NCBI GenBank assembly: GCA_018268675.1
Contig: JAFDWB010000089.1
Span: 62,001 to 126,000 of the forward strand
Length of the DNA: 64,000 nt
From: Actinomycetota bacterium
GTDB lineage: Bacteria; Actinomycetota; Thermoleophilia; Solirubrobacterales; 70-9
Reading direction: 5' to 3'
Part shown: positions 43,707 to 52,333 of the stretch, in pieces
Layout of the letters: each line of letters opens with the position of its first letter
Numbering within the stretch: position 1 is the stretch's first letter
Position numbers and translations under genes: made by a program
The notes under the pieces: generated by a model
Databases searched by the model: none
Told to the model about the DNA's origin: nothing
The model's input: the letters and a program-made list of their open reading frames with translations, nothing else

Positions 43707-44671
43707 GGCGGGGGCTCGCGACCGCGCTGCTCGGGGTCGTCCTGCTCCTCGCCGCGGCCGTGCTTGGCTCGGTCGCGCTCTTCGCCTTCGCCCTCGGCCT
43801 CCTGCTGGTCACCGGCGGCTGCCGGGCGGCGGCCGGGCTCGGCGCGCGCCGGCTCGCGATCGAGCGGACCGTCGACGGGACCGAGGTGCTCGAGGGGCGG
43901 CCGATCACCTTCCGCTTCGCGGTCGACGGGCTGCGGGGGCTGCCGGTGCACGCCGAGGTCCGCGACGAGGACGGGGCCTGGCGACGGCTCGAGGGAGGAG
44001 CGTCGCGGCGGCTCACGATCGAGCGGCCGGGCGCCCACCTGGTCGGCCCTTCGGCGGTGCGGGTGCGCGACGACCTCGGCCTCTTCTGCCGCCACGGCAC
44101 CGCGGGCGACCCGGCGGTGGTGCTGGTGCTGCCGGCGCCGGCCGACGTCGGCGTCCAGCCGCGCCCGCAGGGGGCCGACCCGGGCGGTGACCCGGAGCCC
44201 GACGGCCTTCAGCCCTACGCGCGCGGCACCCCGGTCGGCCGCATCCACTGGCCGAGCGTCGCCCGGGCAGGCGAATGGCAGGAGCGCCGCGTCGTCACCG
44301 CGCCGCGGGGGGCGCCGCTGGTCGTCGTCGACCTCGCCGGGGCGCCGTCGGAGGAGGCGATCGATTGGACGCTGCGGGCGGCGGCGGGGCAGATCCACGG
44401 GCTGGCGCGGGCCGGCGGGTGCCGCGTCCTGCTGCCGGGGGAGCGGCTGCCGATCCAGGTCGAGAACGTGGTCGAGGGGTGGCCGGCGGTGCACCGGCGC
44501 CTGGCGGGGCTGCGGGGCGCCGCCGAGCGCGCCGCGCCCACGGCCCCGCCCGGCGCCGTCCACGTGCGGGCCGCGCACGCCCCGGCCCTCGGCGAATCCC
44601 GGCGGCTGCCCCCAGGGGTGGTGCCGCTCGAGCGATCGACCTTCGGCGATGGCGCCGGCCGTCGACCGTGA
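43703..44671 (+). CDS. DUF58 domain membrane protein
   Basis: About 322 residues. Two N-terminal transmembrane helices (residues about 5-45) anchor a cytoplasmic or external beta-rich region and the DUF58 core, with LQPYARGTPVGRIHWPSVARAGEW containing the conserved R-x-I-x-W motif, then a von Willebrand-A-like half. DUF58 proteins are regular partners of MoxR ATPases. It overlaps the following transglutaminase gene by 23 bases. Confidence 0.88.
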   Translation: MRRGLATALLGVVLLLAAAVLGSVALFAFALGLLLVTGGCRAAAGLGARRLAIERTVDGTEVLEGRPITFRFAVDGLRGLPVHAEVRDEDGAWRRLEGGASRRLTIERPGAHLVGPSAVRVRDDLGLFCRHGTAGDPAVVLVLPAPADVGVQPRPQGADPGGDPEPDGLQPYARGTPVGRIHWPSVARAGEWQERRVVTAPRGAPLVVVDLAGAPSEEAIDWTLRAAAGQIHGLARAGGCRVLLPGERLPIQVENVVEGWPAVHRRLAGLRGAAERAAPTAPPGAVHVRAAHAPALGESRRLPPGVVPLERSTFGDGAGRRP

Positions 44672-46628
44672 GCCCCGCTGGGGCGACGCCGCCGCGCTGA
44701 TCCTGCTCAGCGCCGGCGGCCTGGTGGCGTGGTGGGGCGACCTCGGCAGCGGCCTGCTGTGGCTGGCGCCGGTGATCGCGGTCGCGGCGCTGACGGCGGG
44801 CGGGCTGCTCGGCCCGCGGCCGGCGATCGTGCTCGCGGTGGCCTGGGTGCCGGGCGCGATCCTCGCCGCGGGGCAGCCGCTCGGGAGGCTGGCGCCGGCG
44901 GCGCTCGACACGACCACGGCCTCGCTGCGCATCGGCCTCGAGGCGCTGCCGTCGGTCGGCGACGCTACTCCGGTCGTGCAGGGCTGGGCGCTGGCCGCGG
45001 TGCTGCTCCTTGCCGGCACCTCGATCGGCCTCGCCGGGATTCTCTGGCGGCGGCCCGGCTGGGAGCGGACCGTGGCCGGCTTCGCGCTCCTGCTCGTGCC
45101 GCTCGCCGGAGCGGTCGCGCTGCAGCAGGCCCCGGACGCCGCCTGGGAGGGCGCGATCGTCCTCGTCGCCGTGGTCCTGCGGGTCGCGCGGGGGCGGCTC
45201 GTCCCGATCGTCGCCACCGCCACGACGGTCGGCGCGGTCGCCCTCTTCGGCGCTCAGGTGGCGGCGCCGCGGGCGGGCTGGCAGCCCTTCGGCCACGAAC
45301 ACCTGCCCCAGTTCCACGAACTCGACACCAGCCAGACCTACGGGCCGCTCGGCGACCGGCGGACCGGCGCGGTGATGCTCGACATCAACGCGGCGCGGCC
45401 GGCGCTGTGGCGGATGCAGGTGCTGGAAGCGTTCGACAACCGCCGCTGGCTTGTCTCCCGCGAAGGCGCCGAACTGCCCGAACCGGACGCGCGGCGGCAC
45501 ACGATCAGGGTGCAGGTGCGGGGGCTGCACAACCAGCTCGTCGTCTCGCCGGGCCGGATCATGGCGGTGCAGAGCCGCGCCGGCACGGTGCCGCAGCCCG
45601 GTGAAGGCGAGTCGCTGCTCAAACCGCCACACGAAGGCGAGACCTACCGCGTCGAAGCGGCGACGGTCCAGGCGTCGGTGGCGCGGCTCGCCCGCGTCCC
45701 GAGGCCTACCGGCCGACGCTACGAGGCGCTCACCCAGATCGGCCTCGGACCGCCGCCGCCCTCCTCCATCCCCTACCCGCTGGCCAAGCTCGCGACCGAC
45801 ATGCCGACCGTGCTGCGGGGAACCGACTGGGGCCACCTCTTCCACCTCTCCTGGCGTCTCTCGGCCGGGGTCCCGACCGAGCTCGGCGTCGTCCGCCGGG
45901 TCGAGGACTACCTGCTGCGCGGCGGTCGCTACCGCTACACGACCGAAGTCGGCACGCCGGGCCCCGAACCGCTGCTCGAATTCCTCTTCCACACCCACGC
46001 CGGGTACTGCCAGCACTTCGCCGGCGCCGCCGCGCTGATCCTCCGGATCGCCGGCGTGCCGAGCCGCGTCGCTGTCGGCTTCGCCACCGGGGAACAGATC
46101 GGCCACGACACCTGGGCGGTCCGCGACGAGGACGCCCACGCTTGGGTCGAAGTCTATTTCCCGGGGGTCGGCTGGGTCCCGTTCAACCCGACCCCTTCGG
46201 CCGCCGCCGCCGACATCTCCCCCGGCATCGACGTGCTCCAGGCCGGCGTCGCGCCCCCGACCGAAGGCGCCGGCACCCTCCCCCAGCTCCTCGGCGCCGC
46301 CGCCGCCCTCGCCCTCCTCCTCTTCGCCGGCACCCGCCTCGCCCGCCGCCACCGCGTCCCCCGCACCCGCCTCGGCGAGCTCCTCGTCCGCCTCGCCCCC
46401 GAGCCCTCCGGCCCCGGCACCACCCTCCGCGGCCTCCACCCGACCCTTACCGAGATCGGCCCCGCCACCGCCGACCTCGCCCTGCTCGCCGAGCGCGCCC
46501 GCTTCGCCGCCCCGACCCCCACCGAGCCTCCCCACCCCAACCTCATGGTCTGGCGCGCATTGATCGCCGACGTCGGCTTCCCCCGGGCGCTGGCGTTGAT
46601 GGCGCGCACCGTGGCGGGTCGGAGGTGA
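44649..46628 (+). CDS. Transglutaminase-like membrane protein (TgpA type)
   Basis: About 659 residues. About six N-terminal transmembrane helices (residues 10-200), an extracytoplasmic domain, then a transglutaminase-like core with Cys454 in HAGYCQHFAGAAALILR and His497 in DEDAHAWVEVYFPG. The third triad position, usually the Asp of DPT, reads FNPT. A single transmembrane helix (about residue 545) and cytoplasmic tail follow. With MoxR and DUF58 it forms the common three-gene envelope system of unknown substrate. The Asn may alter or abolish classical activity. Confidence 0.88.
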   Translation: MAPAVDREPRWGDAAALILLSAGGLVAWWGDLGSGLLWLAPVIAVAALTAGGLLGPRPAIVLAVAWVPGAILAAGQPLGRLAPAALDTTTASLRIGLEALPSVGDATPVVQGWALAAVLLLAGTSIGLAGILWRRPGWERTVAGFALLLVPLAGAVALQQAPDAAWEGAIVLVAVVLRVARGRLVPIVATATTVGAVALFGAQVAAPRAGWQPFGHEHLPQFHELDTSQTYGPLGDRRTGAVMLDINAARPALWRMQVLEAFDNRRWLVSREGAELPEPDARRHTIRVQVRGLHNQLVVSPGRIMAVQSRAGTVPQPGEGESLLKPPHEGETYRVEAATVQASVARLARVPRPTGRRYEALTQIGLGPPPPSSIPYPLAKLATDMPTVLRGTDWGHLFHLSWRLSAGVPTELGVVRRVEDYLLRGGRYRYTTEVGTPGPEPLLEFLFHTHAGYCQHFAGAAALILRIAGVPSRVAVGFATGEQIGHDTWAVRDEDAHAWVEVYFPGVGWVPFNPTPSAAAADISPGIDVLQAGVAPPTEGAGTLPQLLGAAAALALLLFAGTRLARRHRVPRTRLGELLVRLAPEPSGPGTTLRGLHPTLTEIGPATADLALLAERARFAAPTPTEPPHPNLMVWRALIADVGFPRALALMARTVAGRR

Positions 46629-46656
46629 AGCGGAGGAGGCCGGCTGCCGCCCCGGC

Positions 46657-46709
46657 GGCGCGCCCGTCCCCCTCATGCTTCGGCTGGTTATGAGGGCGAC
46701 GGGCGCGCC
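46657..46709. repeat. Type C hairpin element (copy C2, loop inverted)
   Basis: Nineteen-base arms starting GGCGCGCCCGTC with one mismatch enclose a 15-base loop TGCTTCGGCTGGTTA. The loop is the reverse complement of the C1/C3 loop type, showing that the element is inserted in the opposite orientation. It begins 28 bases after the transglutaminase stop. Confidence 0.72.
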
Positions 46710-46745
46710 TGGGTGCGCCGCTGGGATCAGGGAGCACCTGCCTTC

Positions 46746-46786
46746 CGGTGTTCCTTGCTTGCACATACGCCAAGTAAGGAACACCG
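46746..46786. repeat. Type B hairpin element (copy B3)
   Basis: Sixteen-base arms CGGTGTTCCTTGCTTG and CAAGTAAGGAACACCG pair with one G-T wobble around a nine-base loop. The TTCCTT/AAGGAA core is common to B1 and B2. Confidence 0.72.
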
Positions 46787-46800
46787 CAGCGGCCGACCCC

Positions 46801-46855
46801 CCCGGTGAGTTCGCAGAAACCCGCGCTATGCGCGGTGAAGTGCGAACTCACCGGG
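46801..46855. repeat. Type A hairpin element (copy A3)
   Basis: Perfect 15-base outer arms (CCCGGTGAGTTCGCA and its complement), an internal loop GAAAC opposite TGAAG, and an inner CCGCG/CGCGG stem capped by CTATG. The internal-loop sequences and inner stem are identical to those of A4 at 53488, nearly 7 kb away, although the cap differs. Confidence 0.78.
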
Positions 46856-46956
46856 CTCGGGCCGCACGCCCCCGCGACCGCGGGTTAGGACGACCGCGCT
46901 CCCTCTTCGCGCCTCCCGACCTCTGTGGCGACGACGCCCGGGCCGGTGCAAACCAA

Positions 46957-47009
46957 GGCGCGGCCATCCCCCTCATGACCAGCTGAAGCATGAGGGGGAT
47001 GGCCGCGCC
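46957..47009. repeat. Type C hairpin element (copy C3)
   Basis: Perfect 21-base arms with the same sequence as C1 and the loop ACCAGCTGAAG. Homology to C1 extends a few bases beyond the stem (CCAAGGCGCGGCC). It ends 30 bases from the stop of the convergent nucleotidyltransferase gene. No gene is seen in 46629-47039. Confidence 0.78.
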
Positions 47010-47039
47010 GTCGGGCGCCGGCCGGACCCGGCGCCATCC

Positions 47040-47834
47040 CTACGCGGCCCCGTCCCTTTCCACCTCTTCCGGCTCCTCGTACCACTGCTTGCGCTCGCCG
47101 ATGCGGGCGCGGAGCTTCCAGCGGCGGGACTTCGGGGCGTCCTCCATCGCCGCCGCGAGGCTCGCGACGCGGTCGGCGATCGCGGCGCGGCGGGAGTCGT
47201 CCAGCTCAAGCTCGGCAAGGGCGGCGCGGAGGCGGTCGAGGTTGAGCTCGAAGGTGTGCTGGAGGCCCCAGTCCTGGGCGGTGAGAGCGGCGATCCGGGA
47301 CGCGTTGATCGCGTCCGAGCCGTCCGCGGCACGGTCGGCGTCGACGACCTCGGCGCCGTCGAGGAGGGCGAAGGCGTCGCGCTGGTCCTTGCGATTCAGC
47401 TCGACGATCTGCAACTTCGTCATCAGCAGCTCGGCCGCCGGCAGGGTCGCCGCGCGCACCTCGAGCCGCTCCGCCAGCGGCAGCGGATGGCACATCTCGA
47501 AGCCGCCGACGAAGACGTCGATCTGGCGCCCGTGGCTCGGGTCGAAGAAGAGGAGCCGGCGCGCCCCGTTCAGGGCGTTGAACTGCTCGTCCGCGAGGTA
47601 GCCCGCCCCGACCAGCACCTCGGTCAGCCGGTCGCCGGCCCGCGAGGCGCAGATGAAGTCGAGATCGGCGATCTCGCGCTCGAAGATCGGGTCGAGCCGG
47701 TCCCCCAGCAGCAGCCGGATCGCCATCCCGCCGATCAGCCGCGCCGGCACCTCGGCCGCCGCGATCGCCGCCAGCAGCCGCTCCGCCTCGACCGCGAGGT
47801 CGGCCTCCGGCGCTCCCGCCGCCGCCGCGCTCAT
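47040..47834 (-). CDS. Nucleotidyltransferase-fold protein (AbiEii-like)
   Basis: About 264 residues. The N-terminal half has the pol-beta-type nucleotidyltransferase pattern: GGMAIRLLL near residue 38, then the metal-binding DLDF near 58, and DVFVGG near 105. The arrangement resembles AbiEii/UPF0157-type proteins that modify RNA or act as toxins, but no AbiEi-like antitoxin gene is adjacent. Instead it is coupled (ATGA) to a metallophosphoesterase gene. The function remains open. Confidence 0.7.
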   Translation of the reverse strand: MSAAAAGAPEADLAVEAERLLAAIAAAEVPARLIGGMAIRLLLGDRLDPIFEREIADLDFICASRAGDRLTEVLVGAGYLADEQFNALNGARRLLFFDPSHGRQIDVFVGGFEMCHPLPLAERLEVRAATLPAAELLMTKLQIVELNRKDQRDAFALLDGAEVVDADRAADGSDAINASRIAALTAQDWGLQHTFELNLDRLRAALAELELDDSRRAAIADRVASLAAAMEDAPKSRRWKLRARIGERKQWYEEPEEVERDGAA

Positions 47835-48808
47835 CCGACCACGAACTGGTAGTTGACCTTCTCCCCCTGCAAATGGACAAGGCAGCCGGAGATGCGGCCG
47901 GTGTGGTAATCGCTGCCGGGGTTGATCGAGAGCGTGCGCCCGAGGTGGGTCGCCGCCCGCGACTCGTGGACGTGCCCGTGCAGGGAGAGGACCGGCTGGT
48001 AGCGCTCGATCGCGTCGCGCACCGCGCGCGATCCGCACGGCGCCATCACAGGCTGTCCGGCGACCGTCACCACGGTCAGATTCTCGTCCAGTTCGGGCGC
48101 CGTGTCGAGGCCCGAGTCATACGGCGGCACGTGGAGGTTGAAGACGCAGCGGCCCATGTCGTCCACCTGCTCGGCGAGCGCGTCGATCCGCCGCGCCAGC
48201 TCGTCCTCCTCCAGCTCCCGCGGCGAGTCGAACGGGGTGCGATTCGAGTACCCGAGCGAGAGCATCGTGTAGCCCTCGAACTCGACCACGCGGTCGTCGC
48301 AGCCCTCGATCCGCGGCGCCGCCTCGATCGCCCCGTCGACCCCCTGCGGGTCGTCGTTCCCGGGCATCACGAAGCACCGCACCGCCGGGTCGGCGAGCCG
48401 CTCCGGCGCCAGCGCCAGCCATTCGGCGAACGTCTCCAGCATCACCTCCTCGAACCACGCTTCCCGCTCCTCCTCCGAGAGCGCGGCGACGCGGTCGACC
48501 TCCTCGCGGGTCATCTGGTGCGGATACATCCCGTTCGCCCGCACCTGTTCTTCGAGCCCGGCGATCTCCTCCTCGCCGTGGACCTCGACCCGCCGGCCGA
48601 AGAGGGTGGCGACGCTCGTCCCCGGCCCCTCCGCGACGATCGGGATCACCGCCTTGCCGGTCAGGTCGCCGCCCATCACCAGCACCCTGGCCTTGTAGAC
48701 CTCGGGGGCGCGGAGGAACTTCCGCCACAGGACCTCGGTGCCGTGGATGTCGGACGCGTAGTAGAGCCGCAGCCGCTCCTCGCTCTGCTTCCTGCCGAAG
48801 AGACCCAT
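47831..48808 (-). CDS. Calcineurin-like metallophosphoesterase
   Basis: About 325 residues with the two-metal phosphoesterase motifs in order: SDIHG near residue 22, MGGDLTG, PGNDDP, and the C-terminal LHGHVHES. It could hydrolyse phosphodiesters such as cyclic nucleotides or nucleic-acid ends. An ATG at 48808 with GGAG upstream is preferred to the GTG at 48814, which overlaps the permease stop. An insertion of about 90 residues between the second and third motifs (residues 60-150, acidic) is longer than in minimal family members. Confidence 0.85.
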   Translation of the reverse strand: MGLFGRKQSEERLRLYYASDIHGTEVLWRKFLRAPEVYKARVLVMGGDLTGKAVIPIVAEGPGTSVATLFGRRVEVHGEEEIAGLEEQVRANGMYPHQMTREEVDRVAALSEEEREAWFEEVMLETFAEWLALAPERLADPAVRCFVMPGNDDPQGVDGAIEAAPRIEGCDDRVVEFEGYTMLSLGYSNRTPFDSPRELEEDELARRIDALAEQVDDMGRCVFNLHVPPYDSGLDTAPELDENLTVVTVAGQPVMAPCGSRAVRDAIERYQPVLSLHGHVHESRAATHLGRTLSINPGSDYHTGRISGCLVHLQGEKVNYQFVVG

Positions 48809-48810
48809 CC

Positions 48811-50439
48811 TCACTCCGGCGGCAGTTCGGCGTGGGCGAGTTCGATGTCGATCCCCTGCGACCGCCGCACCGCCCGCGAGATGAAGTAGATCGCGAGGGC
48901 GACGATGTAGACGAGGACGGCGAGCTCGAGCTTGCCCGGGTTGGCGGAGAGGCTGGCGCCCGAGCCCGGGTCCCAGAGCAGGATCGCGATCGCGCCGGAG
49001 AAGCCGAGCAGCGCCAGGCCGCCGACCAGCGAGATCAGCGGGATGCCGGCGACGCGCCGGTTGTAGGGCGAGCTCTCCACCATCGCCCGCTGGGTGAACG
49101 GCAGGACGACGCCGGAGAGGGCGGTGAAGAGCATCGTGGTCGAGAGGCCGAGCAGCACCGAGAGCGTGGTGAACCAGGTGGTGAAGGCGTAGATCGCGGT
49201 GCTGGCGATGGCGAGCAGGCTGACCACCGCGATCGCGAAGATCGGCGAGTGCGAGCGCGGCTCAACATAAGAGAGTTTCTGCGGCATGATCCGGTCGAAC
49301 GACCAGGCGAACATGCTGCGGCTGACCAGCAGCATCGTCTGCGGCAGCCAGATCAGCAGGCCGGCGCTGAAGCCGGCGATGATGATCGTGCCCCAGACCG
49401 GGCTGCCGGAGGCGATCGCCATCAGCTCCGGGTACGCCGGGGCCGAGGTGAAGCCGTAGGCGGCCGGTTCGGCGAAGCCGAGCGCGCCGTTGGTGGCGTA
49501 GCCGACGATGTGGGTGTAGAGCGGGGTGAGGATCAGCAGCACGACCACGGCGACCGCGACGGCGCCCGGGATCGAGAGCATGTGCGTCCGCTTTTTCAGC
49601 CGGATCTCACCGGCGAAGTAGTTGCTCGAGTAGATGAAGCCGAAGATGAACCAGAAGACGGAGACCGATTTCAGCGTGGTCGTGAAGTTGAACCCCGACT
49701 GCGCGTAGCCCGCTTCGGTCGCCGAGTGCTGCATCGACTGGAAGGCGTGGGCGACGCCGAGGTTCTGGCCGTATTCGTTGAAGTTCGAGATGAAGCCGGT
49801 TTCGGAGCCAAACAGGCCGACCAGGGCCGGCAGCAGGAAGGCGCCGGTCATGTAGAGGACGAAGGCGCCCACCTGGAGCTTGAAGAAGAGGCGGACCCCG
49901 CCGATGACGAAGATCGCGGCCGAGACGAGCACGGCGACCGTCCCGGTGATGAAGAGGCCGGCTTCGGTCGAGAACCATTCGCCGAAGGAGACCCAGCCAC
50001 CCGAACCGGTGTACCCGGCCATCATGTGGGCGAACGCGCCGATCCCGTAGCTGGCGAAGTACGTCGTGTAGACGCCGTAGACGACCGCCAGCCAGAAGCA
50101 GTAGCTGGCGTTGGCGGCGAAGCCGATCGCCGGGTGCAGCGCGCGGCTGTTGAAGACGTAGTCGCCGCCGGTCCGCGGCATGATCTGCGCCAGCATCGCG
50201 TAGAGGAACGCCCCCGGCAGGCCGAGGCAGGCGGCGATCAGGAAGGCGAGGATCGCGTTCGAGCCGTCGTAGTAGAAGGAGTAGAGGAGCCAGAAGAAGC
50301 CGAACGTGAGGGCGACGCTCGACCACATCACGTTGTAGAACAGCGCGTCGACCGTGCGCCCCTCGCGCACCAGGCCGGTCGCTTTGCGGGTGAACAGCTC
50401 CGGCGACGCGGGGCGTCCACCGGTGTCGACCGCACTCAT
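48811..50439 (-). CDS. APC-family permease
   Basis: About 542 residues, about twelve transmembrane segments, APC superfamily. It is distinct from the permease at 37433: the N-terminal ATGLVREGRTVDALFYNVM and the SSNYFAGEIRLKKRTHM segment place it in a less characterised amino-acid/amine branch. It is co-directional with the nitrilase and ureohydrolase genes (4-base overlap), so the transported compound may be an amino acid, amide or guanidino compound they degrade. Confidence 0.88.
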   Translation of the reverse strand: MSAVDTGGRPASPELFTRKATGLVREGRTVDALFYNVMWSSVALTFGFFWLLYSFYYDGSNAILAFLIAACLGLPGAFLYAMLAQIMPRTGGDYVFNSRALHPAIGFAANASYCFWLAVVYGVYTTYFASYGIGAFAHMMAGYTGSGGWVSFGEWFSTEAGLFITGTVAVLVSAAIFVIGGVRLFFKLQVGAFVLYMTGAFLLPALVGLFGSETGFISNFNEYGQNLGVAHAFQSMQHSATEAGYAQSGFNFTTTLKSVSVFWFIFGFIYSSNYFAGEIRLKKRTHMLSIPGAVAVAVVVLLILTPLYTHIVGYATNGALGFAEPAAYGFTSAPAYPELMAIASGSPVWGTIIIAGFSAGLLIWLPQTMLLVSRSMFAWSFDRIMPQKLSYVEPRSHSPIFAIAVVSLLAIASTAIYAFTTWFTTLSVLLGLSTTMLFTALSGVVLPFTQRAMVESSPYNRRVAGIPLISLVGGLALLGFSGAIAILLWDPGSGASLSANPGKLELAVLVYIVALAIYFISRAVRRSQGIDIELAHAELPPE

Positions 50440-51236
50440 CTCGTTCCTCCTTTGGCGTGGTCCTTCGTTCGCACTTCAACCGGGAGCCGGGTCGGCTCGA
50501 AGCTCAGGTAGTCGGCGCGGGAGTCGGCGGCGCCGGCGGAGCCGACCTCGACCATGATGGTCTCCTCGCCGTCGCCGGCGGCGGCGTGGGTGACGATCCC
50601 GTCGGCGTCGACCGCACAGGTGCCGCCGACGAAGCGCATCCCTTCCTCGCTGCCGACGCGGTTCACGTAGAGGTGGGGGACACGGTTCTCGAGCGCCCGC
50701 GCCTGGGCGTGGAGGCGGTGTTCGCGGGCGAACGGCTCCATGTTGGCGGCGCAGGTGACGAGCAGGTCGGCGCCGGCGAGTGCCGCGGCGCGGGCGGGCT
50801 CGGGGAACTCGACGTCGAAGCAGACCAGCGGCGCGATCCGGCGCCCGGCCAGCTCGACGACCTCGAGCCAGGTGCCGGGACGGAAGACCTCGGCCTCGGC
50901 GCCGAACAGGTAGGTCTTGCGATAGACGGCGGCGAGCTCGCCGTCCGCGTCGATGCAGGCGACCGAGTCGTGGAGGCCGAGCGGGCCGCGCTCGACGAAG
51001 CCGACGAGAGCCGCGGTGCGCGCCTCCGCGCAGGCCGCCGCGATCGTCGCCAGCTCCTCGCCGTCGGGATCGCAGGCGATCTCCGCCGCGCCGCGCAACC
51101 GGTAGCCGCCGAGGGCGAGCTCCGGAAAGACGGCGAGCTCCGCCTCCGCCCCGGCGCGGATCGCGGCGGCGGCGCGGCGCGCGGCGGCCCCGGGGGACTC
51201 GCCCCCCGGGTCCTCTTGGACGAGCAGCGCGCGCAT
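50436..51236 (-). CDS. Carbon-nitrogen hydrolase (nitrilase superfamily)
   Basis: About 266 residues. The catalytic Glu-Lys-Cys triad is seen in FPELALGGY, YRKTYLFG and PLVCFDVEFPE. Members hydrolyse amides, N-carbamoyl amines and, rarely, nitriles. Next to a ureohydrolase gene, an N-carbamoyl or omega-amidase activity on a product of guanidino-compound breakdown is likely. The ATG at 51236 sits two bases from the neighbouring stop. Confidence 0.9.
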   Translation of the reverse strand: MRALLVQEDPGGESPGAAARRAAAAIRAGAEAELAVFPELALGGYRLRGAAEIACDPDGEELATIAAACAEARTAALVGFVERGPLGLHDSVACIDADGELAAVYRKTYLFGAEAEVFRPGTWLEVVELAGRRIAPLVCFDVEFPEPARAAALAGADLLVTCAANMEPFAREHRLHAQARALENRVPHLYVNRVGSEEGMRFVGGTCAVDADGIVTHAAAGDGEETIMVEVGSAGAADSRADYLSFEPTRLPVEVRTKDHAKGGTR

Positions 51237-51238
51237 CG

Positions 51239-52207
51239 TCAGATGCTCGCCCCGGCGTGGAACGCCATCGCCTCGACCGCGACGCGGACGCCCATCAGGC
51301 TCGTCGCCGCGGTCGCCTCGAGGCTCGGCGCGACCTCGACCACGTCGACGCCGACGAGGCCGCCCGCGGAGACGCCACGGACCAACTCGATCGCCTCGCG
51401 GCTGGTGAGCCCGCCGGGGGTCGGGCAGCAGGTGGCGGCGCCGTGGGCGGCGTCGAGGGAGTCGATGTCGAAGCTGAGGTAGACGCCGCCGGGCGCCGCG
51501 CGGGTGACCTCGCGGGCCTGGTCGACCGCCCACGCCGTCCCCTTCTCCCAGATCTCCTCGAGCCAGATCACGCGGATGCCCTGGTCGCGGCAGTACTGGA
51601 TCTCGGTGCGCGGGTTCATCCACCCCGACATCCCGATCAGGACGATGCGCGAGGGATCGAACCCGGCGTCGACGGCGCGGGTGATCGGGCAGCAGTGGTT
51701 CAGTTTCTCGCCGCCGACGTCGGGGGCGGTGTCGAGGTGGGTGTCGATCAGGATCAGCGCCGGGTCCTCGACGTGCTCGGCCACCGCCCAGGCGGCCGGG
51801 ATCGTCACCGAGTGGTCGCCGCCGAGGGTGACCGGGAGGGCGCCGGCGCGGAGGATCTCCAGCAGGTCGGCCTTGGCGCGGTCGAAGGTGACGGCGGGAT
51901 TGGCGAGGGCGAGATCGCAGTCGCCGCAGTCGACCGGCGAGAGCGCGTCGGCGATGTCGAAGTCGAGGGTCGCGTTGTAGGTGAGGAACTGGCAGGAGAC
52001 CTCGCGCATCCCGCGCGGGCCGTAGTTGGCGCCGGTGCGGCTGATCGAGGTCGAGTCGAAGGGGATCCCGTAGATCGCCGCCTTGGCGCCCGCCTCGCGG
52101 AGCGCGTCGGCGCTTGGGGCCACGTGCGGGAACGACATGAAGGACCCCGCCAGCCCCGAGTGCAGGAGGCTGTTCCACATCGTCCGATCAGCAGGTTCGG
52201 TCGCCAC
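51239..52207 (-). CDS. Ureohydrolase (agmatinase/arginase family)
   Basis: About 322 residues with the binuclear manganese motifs GGDHS near residue 123, DTHLD (usually DAHxD) near 147 and SFDIDSLD near 232. These enzymes release urea from agmatine, guanidinobutyrate, guanidinopropionate or arginine; the specificity loop cannot be assigned by eye. The GTG at 52207 has AAGGG upstream. It is the first gene of a leftward operon and divergent from a LacI regulator. Confidence 0.9.
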   Translation of the reverse strand: MATEPADRTMWNSLLHSGLAGSFMSFPHVAPSADALREAGAKAAIYGIPFDSTSISRTGANYGPRGMREVSCQFLTYNATLDFDIADALSPVDCGDCDLALANPAVTFDRAKADLLEILRAGALPVTLGGDHSVTIPAAWAVAEHVEDPALILIDTHLDTAPDVGGEKLNHCCPITRAVDAGFDPSRIVLIGMSGWMNPRTEIQYCRDQGIRVIWLEEIWEKGTAWAVDQAREVTRAAPGGVYLSFDIDSLDAAHGAATCCPTPGGLTSREAIELVRGVSAGGLVGVDVVEVAPSLEATAATSLMGVRVAVEAMAFHAGASI

Positions 52208-52253
52208 TTTGATCCCTTTCTCTCTCGCGCGCAGCCGTTCCCGGTGGCTGCCT

Positions 52254-52325
52254 AAGCGATTTTGCAGATGCTGCTGACACCTTATGCATAACCGCTTTTG
52301 CAAGTCAAGCGGTTTCGGCTAGATT
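52254..52325. promoter_or_regulatory. Divergent ureohydrolase/lacI control region with operator
   Basis: An inverted repeat AACCGCTT (52290-52297) and AAGCGGTT (52307-52314) surrounds TTGCAA (52298-52303), which is also the -35 of a rightward promoter with -10 TAGATT (52320-52325, 16-base spacer) eight bases before the lacI GTG. A related half-site AAGCGATTTTGCAG lies at about 52254. This is consistent with an autoregulated LacI protein that also represses the ureohydrolase operon. Confidence 0.65.
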
Positions 52326-52333
52326 TCTCGATC

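Noticed and set aside
44295-46784. Very long leftward open frame opposite the transglutaminase gene
   Set aside because: Gly/Glu/Arg/Ala repeats typical of antisense frames in GC-rich DNA; the rightward frame has transmembrane helices and catalytic motifs.
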